A DNA stretch of 64,000 nt from CAZLPZ01 sp964607245 (lineage in GTDB: Bacteria; Pseudomonadota; Alphaproteobacteria; Micavibrionales; Micavibrionaceae): assembly GCA_964607245.1 (NCBI GenBank), contig CAZSIB010000002.1:87844-151843 (forward strand). The letters are read 5' to 3'. The notes beneath the pieces were generated by a model. That model saw nothing but the letters and a program-made list of their open reading frames with translations. It did not search any database and was not told where the DNA came from. Positions within the stretch are counted from its first letter, which is position 1; the number at the start of each line of letters is the position of its first letter. Positions 25,631 to 32,966 of this stretch are shown piece by piece. The position numbers and the translations under genes were made by a program.

Positions 25631-25650
25631 ATCTCCGCGAAAGCGGGGAT
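25631..25650. repeat. Palindromic intergenic repeat unit
   Basis: ATCTCCGC-GAAA-GCGGGGAT forms an 8-bp stem with one T-G pair and a GAAA loop, between serS and pcm. Its core (ccgcgaaagcgggga) resembles the unit at 19364-19393, so both may belong to one dispersed repeat family. Confidence 0.55.
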
Positions 25651-25669
25651 CTAATCGATAGACAAAATA

Positions 25670-26347
25670 ATGCCCGATCTTTTTTCCATTCCGCGCACGG
25701 CGCTTCTTCGGTCCTTACATCAAAGCGGGGTAACGGATGCACGCGTTCTGGACGCCATTGAAAAAACCCCGCGTGAGGTTTTTGTGCCGGATCACCTGAC
25801 CTCCCAGGCCTATGACGATGTGGCGTTGCCAATCGGGCGGGGGCAGACCATTTCGCAACCCTCCGTTGTGGGGCTCATGACCCAGGCGCTTGATGTGAAT
25901 GACCGCCACCGCGTGCTGGAAATCGGGACGGGGTCGGGATATCAGGCGAGTATTCTCGCGCGCTTGTGCCGCCGGCTTTATACAATCGAACGCCACAAAC
26001 CCCTTTTGGCCCAGGCTGAGGCGTGTTTTCAGGCGCTGCGCGTCAGTAATGTCACGGCGATTGCGGGGGATGGCTTTGCTGGATGGGCGCCGGGTGCGCC
26101 CTATGACAGAATTATGGTGACGGCGGCCGCGCCCAAGGTACCCCAGGCGCTTTTGGATCAATTGGTGGTCGGCGGCGTCTTGGTGATGCCCGTGGGCGGT
26201 GTTTCGGAAACACAAAATTTACGCCGTGTGACCCGTATGGCGGACGATCTTTATTCTTCTATTAACCTCTGTGCGGTACGATTTGTACCTATGGTTCCAG
26301 ATCTCGCGCATGAGGACGCCTCCCCCTATGTTCAGGCAAGTGGGTAA
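25670..26347 (+). CDS. pcm: Protein-L-isoaspartate O-methyltransferase
   Basis: A SAM-dependent repair enzyme that methylates isoaspartyl residues in damaged proteins. The 225-residue product has FVPDHLTSQAYDDVALPIGR, TISQPSVVGLMTQAL, the SAM-binding VLEIGTGSGYQASILARL and MVTAAAPKVPQALLDQL. Length is normal. Its end overlaps the start of the nlpD-like gene by about 20 bases, echoing the pcm-nlpD pairing of enterobacteria. Confidence 0.95.
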   Translation: MPDLFSIPRTALLRSLHQSGVTDARVLDAIEKTPREVFVPDHLTSQAYDDVALPIGRGQTISQPSVVGLMTQALDVNDRHRVLEIGTGSGYQASILARLCRRLYTIERHKPLLAQAEACFQALRVSNVTAIAGDGFAGWAPGAPYDRIMVTAAAPKVPQALLDQLVVGGVLVMPVGGVSETQNLRRVTRMADDLYSSINLCAVRFVPMVPDLAHEDASPYVQASG

Positions 26348-27524
26348 ATTTTCTCCGTTTTTGATCCGTCGCGGTTTACGCGGGGGTGTGCTTTCCTGTT
26401 CGTTCTCTTTTCTCTTATCGACCTTGGCTTGGGCCGGGACATCGCCTGCCCCCGTCATTGACTATGGCGCAAGTGCGGGATATGGCAGCAGTGGGGTGCA
26501 TATCGTGGCACCTGGTGACACAATATACAGAATATCAAGCCAATATGGCCTCGATCAAAACGAGATTTTACGCCTGAATCAACTGGCCGGACCCCAGGAT
26601 TTGCGGGCCGGCATGCGGCTCAAATTACCGGCGCCATCTACCTATCGCGTGCGGCGCGGCGATGACGTGACCCTTGTCGCGCGCACCTTTTCGGTGTCAC
26701 TAGATGACCTGATCCGTGTGAATAAATTGGTTAAGCCATACAATCTAACCCTCGGACAAAATTTGACATTACCGCGCGGTAAGATGGTTGAATCAGTCGC
26801 ACGTCAGATCATGGCGTCGCGTGCATCTGAACCGATCCACACCTTACAGCCAATGACATTAGGTCAAATTAAAATAAAGGCGCCACGCAAAAATCCCATC
26901 ATGATCTTGGCCTCCGCCCGGTCGGTCATGCCGTCCTCTGTATTAGGGTCGCTCTCCTATCCGTCGACTCATGACACAGATGTGACCCGTGAAATGCTGC
27001 CCACCGGGCCGGATCAGGTTGTATCGTCGGGTGGTGGGATGATGACGCCGCCCTCTGCACCCCGCGCGATGGTCGCACCGGCCGTGTCACGACCCACGAT
27101 TGACCCGGCTCCTCAAACTGAACGCGTCTCGTTGCCCCCGCGTGCATCGGGCGGGCGTTTCCTCAAACCCGTCGATGGCGCGGTCTTGTCCCGCTTTGGT
27201 CCGAAATCGGGCGGGCTCTACAACGAAGGCATCAATATTGCGGCGGCGCGTGGCACGGCGGTGCGTGCGGCCGAAGCCGGACAAGTGATTTATGTCGGTG
27301 ACGCGGTGGATGGATACGGGAATTTAATCCTTGTTAAGCATGCAGATGGCTATATCACCACCTATGCCCATTTGGGGAAGACCTTGGTGAAACAAGGCCA
27401 GGTGGTGAAGCGCGGTCATACAATTGGCACGGTCGGATCGACGGGGAATACCGGCGGCCGGGCCCAGCTTCATTTCGAAATCCGCAAAGGCCGCCAGTCG
27501 GTGGATCCGACGACGTTGATTTGA
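26328..27524 (+). CDS. nlpD: NlpD-like murein hydrolase activator (LysM x2, degenerate LytM/M23)
   Basis: With the start at 26328 the 398-residue product has a signal-like N-terminus ending near AWA/GT, two LysM modules (VHIVAPGDTIYRISSQYGLD and YRVRRGDDVTLVARTFSVSL), a Pro-rich linker and a C-terminal LytM domain. In that domain the Zn ligands are not intact: the HxGxD motif reads NEGIN and HLHFE reads QLHFE, as in NlpD/EnvC proteins that activate amidases instead of cutting murein themselves. YAHL is kept. An activator of division or periplasmic amidases is the likely role. Neighbour pcm overlaps it; earlier in-frame ATGs at 26271 and 26310 are possible. Confidence 0.88.
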   Translation: MFRQVGKFSPFLIRRGLRGGVLSCSFSFLLSTLAWAGTSPAPVIDYGASAGYGSSGVHIVAPGDTIYRISSQYGLDQNEILRLNQLAGPQDLRAGMRLKLPAPSTYRVRRGDDVTLVARTFSVSLDDLIRVNKLVKPYNLTLGQNLTLPRGKMVESVARQIMASRASEPIHTLQPMTLGQIKIKAPRKNPIMILASARSVMPSSVLGSLSYPSTHDTDVTREMLPTGPDQVVSSGGGMMTPPSAPRAMVAPAVSRPTIDPAPQTERVSLPPRASGGRFLKPVDGAVLSRFGPKSGGLYNEGINIAAARGTAVRAAEAGQVIYVGDAVDGYGNLILVKHADGYITTYAHLGKTLVKQGQVVKRGHTIGTVGSTGNTGGRAQLHFEIRKGRQSVDPTTLI

Positions 27525-27646
27525 GCGGTGTTTTTGCCCCCCTTGAAATCACCCCGGACGCGGCCTATCTTAAAAGATGTAGAGCGGGTATCGTGCGCGG
27601 GTTCTTATCGGTGCGCGCCGTATTTTTAACGTAAAGGGTAAAGAAC

Positions 27647-27979
27647 ATGCATGATCACGGTGGATGCTGCCACGGCGGCGCAAAGGATAGCCAAGGCCAG
27701 GGGCAAGACGCCGGCGGATGCTGCGGGACCGATAAAAAATCGGGGTGCTGCGCTGCGCTTTCGGCCTGTCAGAATATGTGTCCGGTGGAACGTGTCCTGC
27801 GCATCGTTGTGGGCTTGGGCCTGATTGCGCTGGTCTTCAGCGGTCCGCAAACGCCCTGGGGATGGGTGGGGATTATCCCGCTTGCCACAGGGATTGTCGG
27901 TTGGTGCGGGCTTTACACCCTGATGGGCAAGAAGGGCTGTTGCGCCAGCAAAACGGCATGCGATAAAAAACCAGAGTAA
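27647..27979 (+). CDS. Cys-rich DUF2892 (YgaP-like) small membrane protein
   Basis: A 110-residue protein with 12 Cys, including four CC pairs (7-8, 25-26, 34-35, 98-99) and a His/Cys-rich start MHDHGGCCHGG. The centre is a DUF2892 membrane hairpin: NMCPVERVLRIVVGLGLIAL and WGWVGIIPLATGIVGWCGLY. The domain is usually found alone or fused to rhodanese (YgaP). The added Cys clusters on the cytoplasmic or periplasmic tails suggest metal or sulfur binding, which is inference. AAAGAAC precedes the ATG. It is a single gene with a strong terminator after it. Confidence 0.85.
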   Translation: MHDHGGCCHGGAKDSQGQGQDAGGCCGTDKKSGCCAALSACQNMCPVERVLRIVVGLGLIALVFSGPQTPWGWVGIIPLATGIVGWCGLYTLMGKKGCCASKTACDKKPE

Positions 27980-28001
27980 TTTTCACCGAAATACAAGAAA
28001 T

Positions 28002-28029
28002 AAGGCCTCTGGCGCATGCCAGAGGCCTT
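28002..28029. terminator. Bidirectional terminator between the DUF2892 gene and grxD
   Basis: AAGGCCTCTGGC and GCCAGAGGCCTT form a perfect 12-bp stem with loop GCAT. On the plus strand GATCTTTTTG follows; on the minus strand ATTTCTTG follows. It lies between two convergent genes. Confidence 0.8.
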
Positions 28030-28051
28030 GATCTTTTTGTACAAAAAATGG

Positions 28052-28372
28052 TCAACCGATTTTTTGGACCAGTGTGGCCAGTTCGCCGCTTTCGTACATT
28101 TCGCGCACGATATCGCATCCGCCCACAAATTCGCCGTTGATATAGAGTTGGGGAATGGTAGGCCAGTTGGTAAATTCCTTGATCCCCTGGCGCAGATCGT
28201 CATTTGCAAGGACATTCACGTCTTTGAACGGTACGTTTAATTTTGTCAAGATTTGGACAACCGCGGCTGAAAACCCGCACATGGGCATATCGCGCGAGCC
28301 TTTCATGTAAAGGACAACGGGGTTGTTTTGAATGTCGGCGCGGATCGCGTTAAAAATCGGGCTGTCGGTCAT
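28052..28372 (-). CDS. grxD: Monothiol glutaredoxin, CGFS type
   Basis: A Grx4-type glutaredoxin that carries or transfers [2Fe-2S] clusters, often as a complex with BolA. With the start at 28372 the product has 106 residues, the active-site CGFS at 32-35 in DMPMCGFSAAVVQIL, and WPTIPQLYINGEFVGGCDI for glutathione binding. A further upstream ATG (28405) lies inside the preceding gene and is not needed. It is the last gene of a bolA-C39-grxD run. Confidence 0.95.
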   Translation of the reverse strand: MTDSPIFNAIRADIQNNPVVLYMKGSRDMPMCGFSAAVVQILTKLNVPFKDVNVLANDDLRQGIKEFTNWPTIPQLYINGEFVGGCDIVREMYESGELATLVQKIG

Positions 28373-28383
28373 GGTCAGATCCT

Positions 28384-28785
28384 TTAAATTTGATAAAAAA
28401 TCCATAGTGGTTTTGCTGGCAAATCTTTTACGATTTTAGCTTTCACAGGTATCATAATGGGGCAGTTTACCCAAGGGTTCATCCAGCCTTTTTTACCTCG
28501 AACGAGATAATGGCCATAAGGATACTGGCCTTCATAATTCGTAAAAACAATGGTTTGTTCACGTTCGAGTAGTTCTTTATCCTTTGGTAGAAATGCTTTT
28601 TTAAATTTGTAATGCAAGCCACCCTTTTTAAGCGCGGCAACGATGGCTTTACATGAGTACCCGTCCGACCAAGCATTTTGAGGTTGAGCGAAGTTTTGAA
28701 TTGCTTCGTCGTAAGATATTTTTAGTGCATAGGCAACACAGGCAACTCCACATCCCATCGGGTGTTTTTGTGGAACGGGCTTCAT
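28384..28785 (-). CDS. Peptidase C39-like protein inserted between bolA and grxD
   Basis: The 133-residue product resembles the C39/papain-like fold: Gln6, Cys12 in HPMGCGVACVAYALKI, His92 in PYGHYLV and Asn103 in WMNPW, placed like the Q-C-H-D/N set of bacteriocin leader peptidases. There is no ABC transporter domain, signal peptide or membrane segment. It is tightly packed, starting 5 bases after the bolA stop and ending 11 bases before grxD, and is more AT-rich than its neighbours. Substrate unknown. Activity is inferred from motif spacing alone. Confidence 0.65.
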   Translation of the reverse strand: MKPVPQKHPMGCGVACVAYALKISYDEAIQNFAQPQNAWSDGYSCKAIVAALKKGGLHYKFKKAFLPKDKELLEREQTIVFTNYEGQYPYGHYLVRGKKGWMNPWVNCPIMIPVKAKIVKDLPAKPLWIFYQI

Positions 28786-28790
28786 TTGTT

Positions 28791-29018
28791 TTAACTCCTT
28801 GTCTCAATCGACAAGGCGTGGAGCGCCTCTTTCATCATGTCGCCGAGTGCCGCGTAAACCATCTGGTGCTGGGCCACGCGGGGTTTTCCCGCGAATCCTG
28901 CCCAGGTCACGACGACCTTGTAATGATTGCCGTCACCGGCGAGATCAACGATCTGCACATCGGCGCTCGGTAACCCCGTTTTTAATTTACTCAGGATGTC
29001 ATCGGCATTGACGGGCAT
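28791..29018 (-). CDS. BolA family protein (IbaG-like)
   Basis: BolA proteins pair with CGFS glutaredoxins through a shared [2Fe-2S] cluster and influence iron handling and morphology. The 75-residue product has the BolA fold pattern: LPSADVQIVDLAGDGNHYKV, then VAQHQMVYAALGDMMKEALH with the conserved His, and the ALSIETRS end common to the family. It begins the bolA-C39-grxD run. The last codons contain a hairpin overlapping the ribosome site of the next gene. Confidence 0.93.
   Translation of the reverse strand: MPVNADDILSKLKTGLPSADVQIVDLAGDGNHYKVVVTWAGFAGKPRVAQHQMVYAALGDMMKEALHALSIETRS
28797..28816 (-). promoter_or_regulatory. Hairpin overlapping the ribosome site of the C39-like gene
   Basis: On the minus strand CCTTGTC-GATTGA-GACAAGG forms a perfect 7-bp stem in the last codons of bolA. 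The Shine-Dalgarno AAGGAG of the C39-like gene begins inside the right arm, so translation of the C39-like gene may depend on ribosomes finishing bolA. Confidence 0.45.
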
Positions 29019-29025
29019 GGTCTTA

Positions 29026-29223
29026 TTAACGTCCCATATTGAAATGGTTGACCTGGCCGCCCCGATAAGGAGTTCCCCCTCTTTTCTTATTAAGAAAAGA
29101 GGCTTGTGGATCAGGATGCCGTTGTAATACAGCCCGCTGCCACAGAAGAATTAAAAACGCATAGCGCGCCATGGGGCCCAGGTTTTCTGGTTGTGGGGGG
29201 AGTTGTTTTGTGCGCTTACTCAT
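29026..29223 (-). CDS. Small basic hypothetical protein between the ATPase zeta gene and bolA
   Basis: I do not recognise this 65-residue frame. It starts MSKRTKQLPPQPENLGPMAR, contains a short hydrophobic patch (ARYAFLILLW) and ends NHFNMGR. Support is positional: its ATG overlaps the TGA of the upstream gene as ATGA, with GGGAGA in front, and its stop lies 7 bases before bolA, so it fills the gap as an operon member. A perfect 11-bp palindrome sits inside it. It may also be a remnant or chance frame. Confidence 0.4.
   Translation of the reverse strand: MSKRTKQLPPQPENLGPMARYAFLILLWQRAVLQRHPDPQASFLNKKRGGTPYRGGQVNHFNMGR
29078..29102. repeat. Perfect 11-bp inverted repeat
   Basis: CCTCTTTTCTT and AAGAAAAGAGG with loop ATT. 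It lies inside the small frame at 29026-29223. The A/G-rich stem without U-tract makes it an unlikely terminator. Confidence 0.6.
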
Positions 29224-29555
29224 TCTCCCTTTACCTCATGCATCACTTGTTCTTTGGCAAAGGCGTGGAGTTCGGCAAGCTTGGCCGATAGGCGCGCGCG
29301 GTCGGGGGTGTGGCCGTGTTTGGTCAAATCAGCATAGGCTTTGTCGATCACATCATCCAGGCCCGGTTCATCCAAATTGGCGATCACCAGGTCGCTTGCG
29401 TATTTTTGGGCATCCTCCCCCAAAAGGCCCAGTTCATCGGCCATCCAGGCGCCGAACAGCTTGCACGCTCTCGCCTCGGCCCGGAATTGGAGTTGCTGGT
29501 CATTTGCGAATTTCGCTTCAAACGCATTTTTGCGGTCATCAAAACCATTCGACAT
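29220..29555 (-). CDS. DUF1476 protein, ATP synthase inhibitor zeta subunit-like
   Basis: In Paracoccus and relatives the DUF1476 zeta subunit inhibits ATP hydrolysis by F1. The 111-residue product starts MSNGFDDRKNAFEAKFANDQ, the inhibitory N-terminus signature (family: FDDRExAFEAKFA), followed by four helices with RLFGAWMADELGLLGEDA-like sequence (ACKLFGAWMADELGL). The start at 29555 is fixed by this similarity. It is divergent from purC across 109 bases, as in many alphaproteobacteria. Confidence 0.93.
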   Translation of the reverse strand: MSNGFDDRKNAFEAKFANDQQLQFRAEARACKLFGAWMADELGLLGEDAQKYASDLVIANLDEPGLDDVIDKAYADLTKHGHTPDRARLSAKLAELHAFAKEQVMHEVKGE

Positions 29556-29664
29556 GAGGATCACCCTTTTCAAGTATAATTTCCGGGTAGGATACCAGGA
29601 AAACATCGATTTTGGATGATTTATAACATTTCCTTTCTTGTTTTTCCATGCTAAAGAAGACCCT

Positions 29665-30555
29665 ATGCAAACAGGATTTATCAGTATGTTCGGACGTTCC
29701 CGCCGCGTGGTGCACGAAGGCAAGGCCAAAACCGTGTATGAAGGGCCCGAAACCGGCACGCATATTCATTATTACAAGGACGAAACGGTCACCGATGGTC
29801 GCACGCGAACCGCGACGGTGGCGGGCAAGGGGGTCATCAATAACCGGATTTCCGCGCATTTGATGACGCGCCTGGAAACGATTGGGATCCCCACGCATTT
29901 CTTGCGATCGGTGAATATGCGCGAACAATTGGTCCGTGCGCTCGATATGATCCCGGTTGAGGTGATTATTCGCAACGTCGCAGCAGGCGACTTTGCCAAG
30001 CGGTTGGGGATTAAAGAGGGTACGGTGCTGCCCCGGCCGGTGGTTGAATTTTTCCTCAAAAACGATGCGCTTCACGATCCGTGGATTTCCGAAGATCATA
30101 TGTATACCTTTGGATGGGTGAACCCGTACGAAGTCGACGAAATCATGAACATGACCTGGCGGGTGAATGATTATCTGTCAGGGTTGTTTTCGGGTGTGGG
30201 GTTGCAACTGGTCGATATGAAACTGGAATTTGGCCGCCTGTGGGGCGAGTATGACGAGCTTTATATTATGCTCGCCGATGAAATTTCGCCCGATACATGT
30301 CGGTTGTGGGATGAAAAAACCGGCGAGAAATTGGACAAGGATCGATTCCGCGAAAATCTGGGCAATGTGGCCGAAGCGTATCAAGACGTGGCCGAACGTT
30401 TGGGCCTGTTGCCGCAAGGGGCGATTATTCAAGATGGCGCGGTCGATGAAAAACGCGCGGGTGCCTTGGACGGGATTGAAAATGAACGGGCCGAGGCGCG
30501 AAAACTGCGCGCCGTGCCCAAAACCACGCCCCCCGGCGGGAAACCGTGGAAGTGA
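29665..30555 (+). CDS. purC: Phosphoribosylaminoimidazole-succinocarboxamide synthase
   Basis: PurC couples CAIR with aspartate in purine synthesis. With the ATG at 29665 the product has 296 residues. It carries RRVVHEGKAKTVYEG, GKGVINNRISAHLMTRLETI, PVEVIIRNVAAGDFAKRLGI, VDMKLEFGRLW and LADEISPDTCRLWDEKTGEK. A C-terminal 30-residue basic tail ends GGKPWK. The purS-purQ-purL genes that usually lie nearby in alphaproteobacteria are missing from this window; bolA and grxD, their usual followers, are on the other side of the divergent zeta gene. Confidence 0.95.
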   Translation: MQTGFISMFGRSRRVVHEGKAKTVYEGPETGTHIHYYKDETVTDGRTRTATVAGKGVINNRISAHLMTRLETIGIPTHFLRSVNMREQLVRALDMIPVEVIIRNVAAGDFAKRLGIKEGTVLPRPVVEFFLKNDALHDPWISEDHMYTFGWVNPYEVDEIMNMTWRVNDYLSGLFSGVGLQLVDMKLEFGRLWGEYDELYIMLADEISPDTCRLWDEKTGEKLDKDRFRENLGNVAEAYQDVAERLGLLPQGAIIQDGAVDEKRAGALDGIENERAEARKLRAVPKTTPPGGKPWK

Positions 30556-30578
30556 GGGTGTAGACTATTCATACAGTC

Positions 30579-31538
30579 TTACACGCCCAATTTTAATGAC
30601 GCGTGAGATGCTTGATTTGGTGTGGGTTTGTTCGTATAGGGGTTTGGGAAGAACTTCTTTTGTTTAGCTTTTTCCATGATATCTTCCAGACCTGCAGCAC
30701 CGTCGATCCACTTGTAGCACTCTAGCATATCAAGAGAAGGTGCAAATCGGCTGATCAAATTATGAACCCGTGCACCCGCAACTTCTGGACGACGCGATCC
30801 TTGGGTTAATGTATCGGGGTCAACAAAGATGGGGGTCCCGTCCGGGAAGACGCCAATATCTGCAACACGCTCTAGACTAAAACCTTGAGAACGTAAGAAA
30901 GCGCAAAACGTCAGTTTTTGTCCTTCAAGGCGGGTCCATCTATCTTTCGATAGAATATGTTCGTGAAGGGGTGTGGGGTGGTAGACACTGTGGCCTGGAA
31001 CAGATTGAATCCCGGCGATGTCATTTGGAAGAACAGGAACAGCCGGCAAAATTTCATTGACACTGTTGGATTGATAGCAACTACTTGCGGCGATTAAAGA
31101 ATCGATAGATATCTCAGCTTGCAAGACTTGCGGAACTCTCAGGCGGGTGTGAGATGTTGGATCAAATTTGCGCTGGAGTACGCCATGACCTGTGCGGAGT
31201 ATTTTGATTCTGTTGTCTTTCAGTTCCAAGGCGGAAATAGTAGCCGATCCGCCCGCAGCATAGTGAGCGATTTTGGAGACATCATGGGATTGAAGCCAAT
31301 CGCCAAGACCCTCTACCCTGAGGTACGCATTTATTTGGTCAGATACGGGGTTCCAGTCTAATGTATTGAATGCCGCAAGATCGGGGCGATAGGTGACATC
31401 TCTTTTTGGTTGGTGATGTTCGTCATAGAATGCATCGGCGACAGCCGTAAGGGCGGAGGCGAGGCCAACAAAATCACTGATGAAATGTAAATCAAGATTA
31501 TCGTCGTTCAGATCACTAAATAGTCTGTTTATCATCAT
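30579..31538 (-). CDS. Hypothetical protein with kinase-like features
   Basis: No family is named with confidence. The 319-residue soluble product has a segment resembling a small-molecule or protein kinase fold: AAGGSATISALELKDNRIKI (95-112, two strands with a Gly-rich turn), RVPQVLQAE (134-142), an EILPAVPVL hinge-like strand (162-170) and VADIGVFPDGTPIFVDPDTL (225-244) resembling a kinase metal-binding D-x-G region. The first 90 residues are unlike this. AGGAGG precedes the ATG pair and a consensus promoter lies upstream. It is a single-gene unit converging with purC. An effector or regulator role would be speculation. Confidence 0.65.
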   Translation of the reverse strand: MMINRLFSDLNDDNLDLHFISDFVGLASALTAVADAFYDEHHQPKRDVTYRPDLAAFNTLDWNPVSDQINAYLRVEGLGDWLQSHDVSKIAHYAAGGSATISALELKDNRIKILRTGHGVLQRKFDPTSHTRLRVPQVLQAEISIDSLIAASSCYQSNSVNEILPAVPVLPNDIAGIQSVPGHSVYHPTPLHEHILSKDRWTRLEGQKLTFCAFLRSQGFSLERVADIGVFPDGTPIFVDPDTLTQGSRRPEVAGARVHNLISRFAPSLDMLECYKWIDGAAGLEDIMEKAKQKKFFPNPYTNKPTPNQASHASLKLGV

Positions 31539-31576
31539 GTGATGCCATCCTCCTCTGTTTTGTATGAGTGAGGGTG

Positions 31577-31605
31577 AAAATAGCGGCGATATAAAAATAT
31601 GTCAA
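31577..31605 (-). promoter_or_regulatory. Sigma70-type promoter for the 31538 gene
   Basis: Minus strand: TTGACA (31605-31600), 17 bases, TATTTT (31582-31577). The run TTGACATATTTTTAT is identical to that of the promoter at 7716. Confidence 0.65.
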
Positions 31606-31707
31606 TATTGATTTTGGTTGGGGCGTGCTACAGCCGTTCCTATAGGTGATTGGTTGTTCGGCAAGTTTCAGGTGAGTGTTCCGACATTCTGATATCAGGA
31701 TACCATC

Positions 31708-31733
31708 ATTTTACATAATTTAATATGTAAAAT
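31708..31733. repeat. AT-rich inverted repeat
   Basis: ATTTTACATA and TATGTAAAAT, perfect 10-bp arms with loop ATTTAA, in the 289-base space between folD and the kinase-like gene. No other feature is seen in that space besides the promoter at 31577. It could be a protein-binding site or a weak terminator for folD-side readthrough. Confidence 0.5.
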
Positions 31734-31827
31734 TAAGCGATTTTATTCATGCTTGGATTTACTGAACCAATCTAATGCCATCTTTTCGAATAGAGGTGTA
31801 AGAGAGCGAATACCTTAGAGGCCTTTT

Positions 31828-32652
31828 TTACTTTACCATCGCCGCTTGAAGGGTGTTTTCCAGTAAGCACGCAATCGTCATCGGGCCCACGCCGCCGGGT
31901 ACAGGCGTGATCGCGCGCGCGATTTCTTTCACGGTTTCAAAATCCACATCGCCTTCAAGCCCGGTTTCCGTCCGGGTAATGCCCACGTCGATCACAATCG
32001 CGCCCGGTTTGACCATATCGGGGGTGATGAGTTTCGGGTGCCCCACAGCCGCGATTAAAATATCGGCACGGCGCGTTTCCTCGCCAAGGTTTTTTGTTTT
32101 TGAATGGGCCTGGACCACCGTACAGTTTTGCGCGAGGAGAAGTTGTGCAAGCGGCCGCCCGACCAGAACCGATCGCCCCACAACAACGGCGTGCAGACCC
32201 GATAGATCAGGGCACACTGTTTGGATCAGATGCATCACGCCACGCGGCGTACACGGCACCAGACCTGGCCGTCCCGCCAGTAATAGCCCCAGATTAGCGG
32301 GGTGCAGGCCATCAACGTCTTTTTTGGGGTCAATCAGCGACAAGAAATGATCGGCGTTCAGATGCGGCGGCAAAGGAAGTTGTAACAAAATGCCGTGAAT
32401 TTTTGGATTGTCGTTCAGATCCCGGATCGCGTTTTCCAGTTCTTCTGGTGTCGTGTGGACGGGCAGTCGAAGTGCGGTGCTGTCAATCCCCACATCGGCA
32501 CAGGCCTTTTGTTTACCGCGTACATAAATTTGTGAGGCGGGGTCATCACCGACAAAAATAACGGCTAAACCGGGTTTATACCCCAATGCGGCGATGCGCG
32601 TCGCGACATCGGCCCGCAACTGAGCCGCAATTTGTCGTCCATCCAGAATCAT
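31828..32652 (-). CDS. folD: Bifunctional methylenetetrahydrofolate dehydrogenase/cyclohydrolase
   Basis: FolD interconverts 5,10-methylene-THF and 10-formyl-THF with NADP in one-carbon metabolism. The 274-residue product has YVRGKQKACADVGI with the catalytic Lys, HGILLQLPLPPHLN, DVDGLHPANLGLL, VVVGRSVLVGRPLAQLLL and the C-terminal PVPGGVGPMTIACLLENTLQ. Length is typical. The start overlaps the yggT stop by 4 bases. Confidence 0.96.
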   Translation of the reverse strand: MILDGRQIAAQLRADVATRIAALGYKPGLAVIFVGDDPASQIYVRGKQKACADVGIDSTALRLPVHTTPEELENAIRDLNDNPKIHGILLQLPLPPHLNADHFLSLIDPKKDVDGLHPANLGLLLAGRPGLVPCTPRGVMHLIQTVCPDLSGLHAVVVGRSVLVGRPLAQLLLAQNCTVVQAHSKTKNLGEETRRADILIAAVGHPKLITPDMVKPGAIVIDVGITRTETGLEGDVDFETVKEIARAITPVPGGVGPMTIACLLENTLQAAMVK

Positions 32653-32927
32653 CGAAACATTTGCCAGACAAGGGAATCAAGAAGCTGTAACCCGACAATC
32701 ACAATGACGGGCGAGATATCAATCCCGCCGATCAAGGGCACAACGCGGCGGAGGGGGCCGTAGAGTTTGCCGGTAAATTGGTTCAGGCTGTCCACCAAAT
32801 GCCGCGCCTGGGGTTTCGTGACTTTTAAAACCTCAAACATGACAAGCCAGTAAATGACAATCTGGGCAAAGACAACAAAGATAACGATGTGAATCATTAA
32901 ACTGAGGGCCTGGGCAATCAGAAACAT
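32649..32927 (-). CDS. YggT family membrane protein
   Basis: A 92-residue protein with two hydrophobic segments (about 10-32 and 66-88) and the YggT centre NQFTGKLYGPLRRVVPLIGG, DISPVIVIVGLQLLD. Members are linked with membrane organisation near division and chloroplast nucleoids, but the role is not settled. It is coupled to folD by an ATGA overlap. Confidence 0.9.
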   Translation of the reverse strand: MFLIAQALSLMIHIVIFVVFAQIVIYWLVMFEVLKVTKPQARHLVDSLNQFTGKLYGPLRRVVPLIGGIDISPVIVIVGLQLLDSLVWQMFR

Positions 32928-32966
32928 GCGGAGAGATCCTTTCGAAAAGGGGATGAACCGTAACGA

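Noticed and set aside
26900..27524. Active M23 endopeptidase
   Set aside because: Key Zn ligands are replaced (NEGIN, QLHFE), as in NlpD/EnvC activators.
29639..29664. Earlier start of purC at 29638
   Set aside because: The extra residues are not part of the family and the SAICAR synthetase N-terminus fits the ATG at 29665.
30554..30590. Terminator between purC and the kinase-like gene
   Set aside because: The GGGTGTAGACT/AGTCTTACACGCCC pairing needs several bulges and lacks a U-tract, so it was not listed.
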